DNA of 7,267 nucleotides from Verrucomicrobiia bacterium (GTDB lineage Bacteria > Verrucomicrobiota > Verrucomicrobiia > Limisphaerales > JAUIHU01). The DNA is taken from positions 1 to 7,267 of the forward strand of contig JAUIHU010000218.1 in NCBI GenBank assembly GCA_030432175.1, written 5' to 3'. Below, piece after piece: positions 1 through 4,165 of the stretch. Within the stretch, counting starts at the first letter, position 1, and each line of letters opens with the position of its first letter. Made by a program: the position numbers and the translations under genes. A model generated the notes under the pieces. It did no database searches. It was not told where the DNA came from and was given only the letters and a program-made list of their open reading frames with translations.

Positions 1-1
1 C

Positions 2-1924
2 AAATCCGAATCAGGCAACCGAACGATCCGTGTGTTTACGACCCGACCGGACACTTTGTTTGGAGCAACTTACATGGCGTTGGCTCCGGAACATGACTGG
101 TTGGAGACCTGGATTCCGGAAACCTGGCCGGAGAACATTCCAGATTCCTGGAAGACCGGTGGGTTTAGGGAGGATCCGGGCAATCCTTTGTCCGTGAGTG
201 AAGCGGAGGCTTTGAAATCACCGAAACAGGCCCTGGCTCGCTATCAGGAATATGCGGCTCGTAAGAGTGATCGCGAACGTTCCCAGATCGCCAAGGAAAA
301 GACAGGTGTATTTACTGGAGTTTATGCGGTGAATCCGGTAAATGGTAAACGTGTTCCTGTCTGGGTTGCGGACTATGTGTTGTCGACTTATGGCACAGGA
401 GCTGTGATGGCGGTGCCGGCTCATGATGAACGGGATCTGGAGTTTGCCCGTGCGTTTGATCTGGAGATTCTTACGGTAGTGGAAGCGCCGAAAGGGCAGG
501 AGTCCCTGGGGTATGTTGGCTCTGATGGAAAGAGCGTGAACTCGGATTTTCTCAATGGACTGTCCACGCCGGAAGCGAAGAAGAAGATTGCGGAATGGTT
601 GGAATCCAATGGAGCTGGCAAGGTCGCCGTGCAGTATAAGATCCGGGACTGGTTGTTCAGCCGCCAGCGTTATTGGGGGGAACCGTTCCCAATTGTCTGG
701 GATGAAAACGGTCACGCTGCTGTAGAGGAATCGGATCTGCCACTCTGCCCACCGGACATGAGTGATTTCAAACCGACCGGAGATGGCGAGCCGCCTTTGG
801 CTCGGGCTAAAGATTGGGTGGATCTCCCGGACGGATCAAGACGCGAGACCAATACCATGCCGCAATGGGCTGGCAGTTGCTGGTATTTTCTGCGGTACAT
901 GGACCCGAATAACCGTGACGCGTTTGTTGCTCCTGAGGTGGAGCAGTACTGGTTGAGTGGAGATCCGGAAAAGAACAAGAACGCGCCTTATGGAGTGGAT
1001 CTCTACATTGGCGGAGCGGAACATGCGGTGTTGCATTTGTTGTACTCCCGATTCTGGAGTCAGGTCTTGCACGATCTAGGTTGTGTCAGCGCGCCGGAGC
1101 CGTTTTACAAACTCGTGAACCAGGGGCTGATCCTGGGAGAAAACAACGTCAAGATGTCGAAATCTCTGGGGAACGTCATCAATCCGGATGACGTGATTCA
1201 GGAATACGGCGCCGATGCGTTCCGCCTATATGAAATGTTCATGGGACCATTAGAGCAAAGCAAACCCTGGAATACTCAGGGAGTAGAAGGAGTCTTTCGG
1301 TTCCTGGCGCGGGTCTGGCGTTTGTTTATTGGTGAAGATGCTTCGAAAGACTGGTCAGCTAAACTGGCTTTACAGGAAAACCAGAATGTCGAAGCGCTGG
1401 AAAAAATCACTTTGTCTTCCAATATCCAACCAGTCGATCCAACGCCCGATCAGATCAAGGCGATTTCCATCTGTATCAAGAAAGTTACTGAAAACGTTGA
1501 AGGATTGCGGCTGAACACTGCGATTTCTGAAATGATGATTTTCCTGAACACAGCGCTGACCTGGGAAGTGTGTCCAGCAAGTGTTCTGAAAGATTTTCTG
1601 ATCCTCTTGCAACCATTCGCCCCTCACCTGTCGGAAGAGTTGTACGCCAAACTGAACCAAGGCGCTGCAGACGTTCCAGCGACAATGGCATACGCAACCT
1701 GGCCAACGTTTGATCCGAAAGCGCTGGTGGAGTCCGAAGTCGAAGTAGCGGTTCAGATCAATGGAAAACTTCGCGAACGCCTAATGGTGGAGCACGACAT
1801 GGACAAAGCGGAATTTGAGAAAACTGCTTTAAACGCTCCAAAGATTGCCGGTTTTCTGGAAGGCAAAAATGTGATCAAGATCATTGTCGTTCCCAACAAG
1901 CTGGTGAACATAGTGGCGAACTGA
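2..1924 (+). CDS. leuS: Leucyl-tRNA synthetase, C-terminal 640 residues (5' end outside window)
   Basis: Class I aminoacyl-tRNA synthetase that charges tRNA-Leu with leucine in the cytoplasm and hydrolyses mischarged products in its CP1 editing domain. The frame is open from base 2, so the GTG at 32 is not the start; by comparison with E. coli about 235 N-terminal residues, including the HIGH motif, are missing. Visible landmarks, counted from base 2: the editing-site motif FTTRPDT (residues 12-18), GTGAVMAVPAHDERD (131-145) with the conserved editing aspartate, SRQRYWGEPFPI at the return to the catalytic core, YIGGAEHAVLHLLY, KMSKS at 384-388 (bases 1151-1165), and the C-terminal VQINGKLR segment. 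QGLILGENN runs straight into KMSKS, as in Bacillus-type LeuRS, so the leucine-specific insertion of the E. coli enzyme is absent. The editing domain looks about 34 residues longer than E. coli between its conserved Thr and Asp. It ends in TGA, convergent with the transposase gene. Identity is certain. Confidence 0.97.
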   Translation, partial: KSESGNRTIRVFTTRPDTLFGATYMALAPEHDWLETWIPETWPENIPDSWKTGGFREDPGNPLSVSEAEALKSPKQALARYQEYAARKSDRERSQIAKEKTGVFTGVYAVNPVNGKRVPVWVADYVLSTYGTGAVMAVPAHDERDLEFARAFDLEILTVVEAPKGQESLGYVGSDGKSVNSDFLNGLSTPEAKKKIAEWLESNGAGKVAVQYKIRDWLFSRQRYWGEPFPIVWDENGHAAVEESDLPLCPPDMSDFKPTGDGEPPLARAKDWVDLPDGSRRETNTMPQWAGSCWYFLRYMDPNNRDAFVAPEVEQYWLSGDPEKNKNAPYGVDLYIGGAEHAVLHLLYSRFWSQVLHDLGCVSAPEPFYKLVNQGLILGENNVKMSKSLGNVINPDDVIQEYGADAFRLYEMFMGPLEQSKPWNTQGVEGVFRFLARVWRLFIGEDASKDWSAKLALQENQNVEALEKITLSSNIQPVDPTPDQIKAISICIKKVTENVEGLRLNTAISEMMIFLNTALTWEVCPASVLKDFLILLQPFAPHLSEELYAKLNQGAADVPATMAYATWPTFDPKALVESEVEVAVQINGKLRERLMVEHDMDKAEFEKTALNAPKIAGFLEGKNVIKIIVVPNKLVNIVAN

Positions 1925-1973
1925 ACATTGAATAAAAAAATGCCCAGTATTTAAGCCAAAAACAAAACAAACT

Positions 1974-2051
1974 CTTTGACACCCAAAATTATTTCTTAAG
2001 TGGGAAGATATTCACACATTTAAGAAAATAAGAAATTCTTGGGTGTCAAAG
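1974..2051. repeat. REP-like inverted pair 1 (BIME-type hairpin)
   Basis: CTTTGACACCCAA at 1974-1986 is exactly complementary over 13 bp to TTGGGTGTCAAAG at 2039-2051. Inside the loop, TTTCTTAA (1992-1999) and TTAAGAAA (2020-2027) add a second 8-bp stem. The whole could fold into a long hairpin 50 bases after the leuS stop, so it may also slow or end transcription. That role is inferred, since there is no T-run directly after the stem. Confidence 0.85.
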
Positions 2052-2090
2052 TTTAAATCATCGAGTTTGAATCAACCGAACCGGACGAAA

Positions 2091-2105
2091 TCTTTGACAC
2101 CCAAA
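2091..2105 (+). repeat. REP-like repeat copy, plus orientation
   Basis: TCTTTGACACCCAAA matches the family consensus exactly, including the preceding AAA. It is the one clear copy without an obvious inverted partner; the nearest minus-oriented match is the degenerate TTGGGATTCA at 2194. Confidence 0.8.
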
Positions 2106-2138
2106 AAAGTTGCCTAAAAATTTGTTATCCGGAAATAG

Positions 2139-2204
2139 TTTGAAACCCAACGAGATTCTGCAGGACTGCCAAGGGTCGCGCTACTGAATCCCGTTGGGAT
2201 TCAG
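2139..2204. repeat. Degenerate inverted repeat pair
   Basis: TTTGAAACCCAA (2139-2150) differs from the repeat core at one base. TTGGGATTCA (2194-2203) is identical to a degenerate copy found again at 3959-3968. The segments 2146-2160 and 2184-2198 are complementary at 13 of 15 positions, so this is probably an eroded member of the same inverted-pair family. Confidence 0.5.
2184..2204. other. Perfect 9-bp hairpin with 3-base loop
   Basis: CTGAATCCC, loop GTT, GGGATTCAG. The stem could be extended by GCG (2178-2180) with CGC (2205-2207) across a 3-base bulge. No T-run follows on either strand, so it is not a classic terminator. Its left arm is also the partner of 2146-2160, so the two foldings exclude each other. 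Confidence 0.65.
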
Positions 2205-2320
2205 CGCTCGTTTCATTCAGAGTCTGACTTGATCCATCTTTTCTGCACAGTACATCTTTTATTAGCAAGATGCTTGAATATCAACGAGTTGCACTCTGAC
2301 TTCGCCTATGGATTGAACAA

Positions 2321-2335
2321 TCTTTGACACCCAAA
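2321..2335 (+). repeat. REP-like repeat copy bordering the transposase gene (3' side)
   Basis: TCTTTGACACCCAAA, an exact consensus copy preceded by CAA. It lies about 50 bp beyond the transposase stop and is inverted relative to the copy at 3532-3544 upstream of that gene, so the two bracket it. Confidence 0.85.
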
Positions 2336-2385
2336 TTTCATATTTACTCTAACCAGAAATCCGTGACTTGGGCGATTTGCTTACA

Positions 2386-3441
2386 TCAACACTGAAACAC
2401 CTGCTTACTAAAGCTCATCCCCTGAAACCATCTCTGCCCGACCTGTTTTGCTGCGTCCATCATTTTGTTTACATGGCCACAGACTCGGTAGAACCGGTTT
2501 CCGAAATGTTGGGTCGTGTGAAGCCAGGAACTTTCTCGGAGTCCCATTCTTACCAAAATCGGAGACAGATGCTCAAAAATAGCGCCGCGTTTCCCTTCTT
2601 TCAGACAGCGACCAGTCTCATCCACAAGTTCCAGGTACTCCTCCAATTTCAATAACCAGCCCTGATCTTCCTGACCAACTCGAATTTCATCAATCGGTGT
2701 CAGCCAATCTGCTCTTTGATGGGCTGGGCCTCTTTCTTGTCCCAGCGTTTCCTGAATTGGATCTGAATTATGATTCCCAGCTTGCACCCCCTCTTTTGCC
2801 TGGCTGGCAACGATCCGATCCTGGACGCTGGTGAAATCACTGGTCTCGGGTGTATCAGCCAGTTTGGCTCGTACTGGGTTTAGGTCTACATACACCATGC
2901 ACGCCAGCACAGCTCCTTGGTCAGCCAGATGCTGACATTTAAAACGTCCTTCCCAAAAACGACCTTTACAACCATCCTCTTTGTTCGCTCTTCGAGCCAG
3001 TGGTTCGTTGATCTGCTTCATGAACCAACTGATACTGCACAACCTGGACCGCCACTCCTTAATCAGATCCGGTCGATCCAGGGCCATTCGCATGATTTCC
3101 TCATCCAACTCTCCCTTCATTCGGGTGAAGTATTTTCGAACCGAGTAGATTCGATCCCAACGTCGAACCACTTCTTCGTCCGACCAGGCATTGACTACGT
3201 CCAGATTGACTCTGAGGACCAAATGGTAGTGGTTACTCAATACAGAACATGCCAAGGTCTCTATCCCAAAGATCCCAGATAGCCACTGAATTTGTTGATA
3301 AATCCAACGACGTCGGTGTTCGTAATTCTTCTTTGTCAGCCGATCAATCCCGCAAATCCAGGCCCGACGTACACAACGACTGATACAATGATAAACTCCT
3401 GGTAGCCCAGGTTGAACAACAGATTTTCTTGCATAAGGCAT
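2386..3441 (-). CDS. REP-associated Y1 (HUH) transposase, RAYT-like
   Basis: A 351-residue single-strand DNA transposase or nuclease of the Y1_Tnp (IS200/RAYT) superfamily. The N-terminal YHCISRCVRRAW (17-28) is typical of a subfamily I know from gammaproteobacteria and aquatic bacteria. The metal-binding HUH motif is H71-Y72-H73 in LSNHYHLVL. GRFWEGRFK (160-168) and YVDLNPVRAK (184-193) are the other family signatures; Tyr184 is the likely catalytic tyrosine, by analogy with the YxxxNPV helix of RAYTs. Residues about 200-351 form a C-terminal extension (LEEYLELVDETGR, KRGAIFEHLSPIL) that short RAYTs lack but this subfamily has. The ATG is supported by AAGGAGG six bases upstream. The frame is intact with no frameshift. 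It lies alone on the minus strand, bracketed by inverted repeat copies, which suggests it processes those repeats. Family is secure, the repeat substrate is inferred. Confidence 0.9.
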   Translation of the reverse strand: MPYARKSVVQPGLPGVYHCISRCVRRAWICGIDRLTKKNYEHRRRWIYQQIQWLSGIFGIETLACSVLSNHYHLVLRVNLDVVNAWSDEEVVRRWDRIYSVRKYFTRMKGELDEEIMRMALDRPDLIKEWRSRLCSISWFMKQINEPLARRANKEDGCKGRFWEGRFKCQHLADQGAVLACMVYVDLNPVRAKLADTPETSDFTSVQDRIVASQAKEGVQAGNHNSDPIQETLGQERGPAHQRADWLTPIDEIRVGQEDQGWLLKLEEYLELVDETGRCLKEGKRGAIFEHLSPILVRMGLRESSWLHTTQHFGNRFYRVCGHVNKMMDAAKQVGQRWFQGMSFSKQVFQC

Positions 3442-3447
3442 TTCAAA

Positions 3448-3454
3448 CCTCCTT
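3448..3454 (-). promoter_or_regulatory. Ribosome binding site of the transposase gene
   Basis: On the minus strand AAGGAGG lies six bases before the ATG at 3441, a near-perfect Shine-Dalgarno sequence. It fixes the start and suggests translation is not weak. I could not find a convincing promoter: TTGACA occurs at 3502-3497 (minus strand) but no good -10 hexamer follows at the right distance. Confidence 0.8.
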
Positions 3455-3531
3455 TGGTTGAATAGCTGCTACAACCTGCTTCCAATTTCATAATTTTGTC
3501 AAACAGAAACTACTTTATTTTGGAAATTATT

Positions 3532-3544
3532 TTTGGGTGTCAAA
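3532..3544 (-). repeat. REP-like repeat copy bordering the transposase gene (5' side)
   Basis: TTTGGGTGTCAAA on the plus strand, the inverse of the copy at 2323-2335. It is about 90 bp upstream of the transposase start. On the minus strand it reads TTTGACACCC and so includes a perfect TTGACA, but the best -10-like hexamer downstream (TAAAGT, 3517-3512) is 20 bases away. Confidence 0.85.
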
Positions 3545-3555
3545 TATTTGTATTT

Positions 3556-3587
3556 GCGAAAATCAGCGTCATCTGCGGTTTGAAATT
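3556..3587. repeat. Second repeat family, 32-bp copy A
   Basis: Starts GCGAAAATCAGCGTCATCTG and ends GCGGTTTGAAATT. It matches 30 of 32 bases with copy B at 4134-4165 in the same orientation. It overlaps the extreme 3' end of the small lipoprotein reading frame and is unrelated to the CTTTGACACCCAA family. Confidence 0.85.
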
Positions 3588-3844
3588 ATCTGAAAATTAT
3601 CCAATCGTGAAAATTTTTTTGACACCCAAGACTCAAATATACCAGCCAGATATTCTTTGGGTGTCAAAGATTCGAAAACGAACGAAGATTCGAACGAACG
3701 AAAGATTCGAACGTTACCTTTCAATATTTCCTTGCCCTCCGTGCTTTTTGATGTCGACTCCGGCTGACATCCGGTTCCGCTAAACAAGCAGAACACCACT
3801 ATGCAAAATGGCTTGAGTGTCCAATGGAACTTATCTGTTTTCAT
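3569..3844 (-). CDS. Small putative lipoprotein, 3' half formed by repeats
   Basis: A 91-residue frame starting at the second ATG, which is preceded by AAAGGAGGG; an in-frame ATG five codons earlier (3859) lies before that site and is unlikely. The N-terminus has basic residues, a hydrophobic core (about residues 12-22, FCIVVFCLFSG) and Cys26 in SGTGC, followed by polar QPESTSKSTEGK. This suggests a signal peptide of lipoprotein type, although Gly at -3 is not the classical lipobox Leu. From about residue 44 onward the frame is encoded by the AAGATTCGAACG tandem repeat, two REP-like copies and part of the 32-bp repeat, so the tail is probably not ancestral protein sequence. Most likely it is a small or truncated lipoprotein gene whose 3' end was overwritten by repeats, or a short gene extended into them. 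It is in the same direction as the RND gene upstream, 313 bp after its stop. No function can be assigned. Confidence 0.5.
   Translation of the reverse strand: MKTDKFHWTLKPFCIVVFCLFSGTGCQPESTSKSTEGKEILKGNVRIFRSFESSFVFESLTPKEYLAGIFESWVSKKFSRLDNFQIISNRR
3618..3668. repeat. REP-like inverted pair 2
   Basis: TTTGACACCCAA (3618-3629) and TTGGGTGTCAAA (3657-3668) are perfectly complementary over 12 bp with a 27-base loop. The right copy, TCTTTGGGTGTCAAAGA (3654-3670), is also a small palindrome by itself (TCTTTG, loop GGTGT, CAAAGA). The pair lies inside the reading frame of the putative lipoprotein. Confidence 0.85.
3667..3713. repeat. Short tandem repeat AAGATTCGAACG
   Basis: AAGATTCGAA begins at 3667, 3685 and 3702, giving three units of 17-18 bp separated by AACGAACGA-like filler. 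It grows directly out of the right end of the REP-like copy at 3656-3670, whose flank AAAGATTCG is its first unit. The same AGATTCG flank recurs at 3970, 3989 and 4001. Confidence 0.8.
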
Positions 3845-3848
3845 GATC

Positions 3849-3856
3849 CCTCCTTT
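3849..3856 (-). promoter_or_regulatory. Ribosome binding site of the small lipoprotein
   Basis: The minus strand reads AAAGGAGG, four bases before the ATG at 3844. This strong site favours the inner ATG and is the main support that the small frame is a real gene. Confidence 0.65.
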
Positions 3857-3918
3857 CATACCAAATTACATTGCCGAACCCGCTCTGGTAGTTCAAATAT
3901 TAATATTAAGTAAGAATT

Positions 3919-3990
3919 CTGTGACACCCAAATAGTCGCCCAAATAGTCGAGACTTTCTTGGGATTCACAGATTCGCTTGGGTGTCACAG
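3919..3990. repeat. REP-like inverted pair 3 with matching changes in both arms
   Basis: CTGTGACACCCAA (3919-3931) is perfectly complementary over 13 bp to TTGGGTGTCACAG (3978-3990). Relative to the family consensus CTTTGACACCCAA the left arm has G for T at its third base, and the right arm has the complementary C for A. A further degenerate right arm, TTGGGATTCACAG, sits at 3959-3971. Confidence 0.85.
3927..3950. repeat. 12-bp perfect tandem duplication
   Basis: CCCAAATAGTCG occurs twice back to back (3927-3938 and 3939-3950). The first unit contains the end of the left arm of inverted pair 3, so the duplication arose at the repeat edge. The second unit runs into the small palindrome AGTCGAGACT (3946-3955). 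Confidence 0.9.
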
Positions 3991-3995
3991 ATTCG
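3958..3995. repeat. 19-bp tandem duplication of the right arm
   Basis: CTTGGGATTCACAGATTCG (3958-3976) is followed without gap by CTTGGGTGTCACAGATTCG (3977-3995); they differ at two adjacent bases. The shared AGATTCG appears a third time at 4001-4007. The unit is a REP-like arm plus its flank, duplicated in place. Confidence 0.9.
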
Positions 3996-4047
3996 TCAGC
4001 AGATTCGTCAAAGATATGCAGGATCCCGGAAATCAGCAGAGCAGAAA

Positions 4048-4104
4048 CTTTCCGACACCCAACAAACAATTACCCCGGCCATTTTTAAGTTTGGGTGTCA
4101 AAGA
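4048..4104. repeat. REP-like inverted pair 4
   Basis: GACACCCAA (4054-4062) pairs with TTGGGTGTC (4091-4099) over 9 bp, and CTTT (4048-4051) with AAAG (4100-4103) once a two-base CC insertion in the left arm is bulged out. The right copy TTTGGGTGTCAAAGA (4090-4104) is an exact consensus. It lies just downstream of the RND stop on the minus strand. Confidence 0.8.
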
Positions 4105-4123
4105 TTTCCGTTTTCTCGGGAAA
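4105..4123 (-). terminator. Weak hairpin downstream of the RND gene
   Basis: On the minus strand TTTCCCG, loop AGAAAA, CGGAAA forms a 6-bp stem with one bulged C, 35 bases after the RND stop. The following TCTTTG is only a poor T-run, and the adjacent REP-like hairpin may matter more. A terminator role is a guess. Confidence 0.25.
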
Positions 4124-4133
4124 TAGAAAATCT

Positions 4134-4165
4134 GCGAAAATCAGCGACATCTGCGGTTTAAAATT
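4134..4165. repeat. Second repeat family, 32-bp copy B, overlapping the RND stop
   Basis: Starts GCGAAAATCAGCGACATCTG and ends GCGGTTTAAAATT; 30 of 32 bases match copy A at 3556-3587. Its last eight bases are the end of the RND coding frame, including the TAA stop. Copy A has G where the stop needs A, so that version would read through (CAA). Confidence 0.85.

Larger units (their letters stand above)
1925..2385. other. Convergent intergenic region with repeats, no gene seen
   Basis: This 461-bp stretch separates the convergent leuS and transposase genes. I see no convincing coding sequence or RNA gene. It contains four clear copies of the CTTTGACACCCAA repeat, a degenerate copy pair and one perfect 9-bp hairpin, described separately. 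No classic hairpin-plus-T-run terminator follows leuS; the repeat hairpin at 1974-2051 is the best candidate for ending transcription from either side. The part from 2206 to 2320 shows nothing beyond two short coincidental repeats (TCTGACTT, CATCTTTT). Confidence 0.7.
2321..3544 (-). mobile_element. Putative REP-bounded RAYT unit
   Basis: An intact Y1/HUH transposase gene is bracketed by inverted copies of the local repeat: TTTGACACCCAAA at 2323-2335 and TTTGGGTGTCAAA at 3532-3544. The orientation is the same as in the small hairpins nearby, so the unit looks like a hairpin pair with the gene in its loop. RAYT genes are often found flanked by their own REPs and are usually thought to act on REPs in trans rather than to move themselves. 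The element boundaries are my inference; no target-site duplication is expected for this class and none is claimed. Confidence 0.5.
3845..4157. other. Repeat-filled spacer between RND gene and lipoprotein
   Basis: This 313-bp stretch has no convincing gene. From 3919 to 4104 it is almost entirely REP-like repeats and their tandem derivatives. The AT-rich part 3893-3912 (ATTAATATTAA) could hold the minus-strand promoter of the small lipoprotein, but the best fit is weak: TTGGGT, 17 bases, TAATAT. Confidence 0.6.

Noticed and set aside
376..390. Loss of second TM4 aspartate in the RND pump as a defect (see Asp380-Asn381 in the protein)
   Set aside because: The D-N form in TM4 with NN in TM10 is common among functional AcrB relatives, so it is not evidence of an inactive pump. 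The coordinates given here are protein residues of that motif, not bases.
218..715. Minus-strand open frame of 165 residues inside leuS
   Set aside because: It lies opposite a certain leuS region, has no recognisable domain and is a shadow frame.
2368..2655. Plus-strand frame opposite the transposase C-terminus
   Set aside because: No ribosome binding site or domain; it is antisense to a conserved coding region.
3496..3783. Plus-strand frame of 95 residues between the transposase and lipoprotein
   Set aside because: It starts at TTG without a ribosome binding site, runs through three REP-like copies and the tandem repeat, and overlaps the better-supported lipoprotein frame.
1974..4104. CRISPR array
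   Set aside because: Copies alternate in orientation, spacing is irregular (loops of 27 to over 200 bases) and there are no cas genes; this does not fit direct repeats with uniform spacers.
1974..4104. Operator sites for a transcription factor
   Set aside because: Each copy is slightly palindromic (TTTG, ACACC, CAAA), but there are many copies, including ones in a convergent 3' region and inside a reading frame. A mobile or REP-type repeat explains this better, though binding by a regulator is not excluded.
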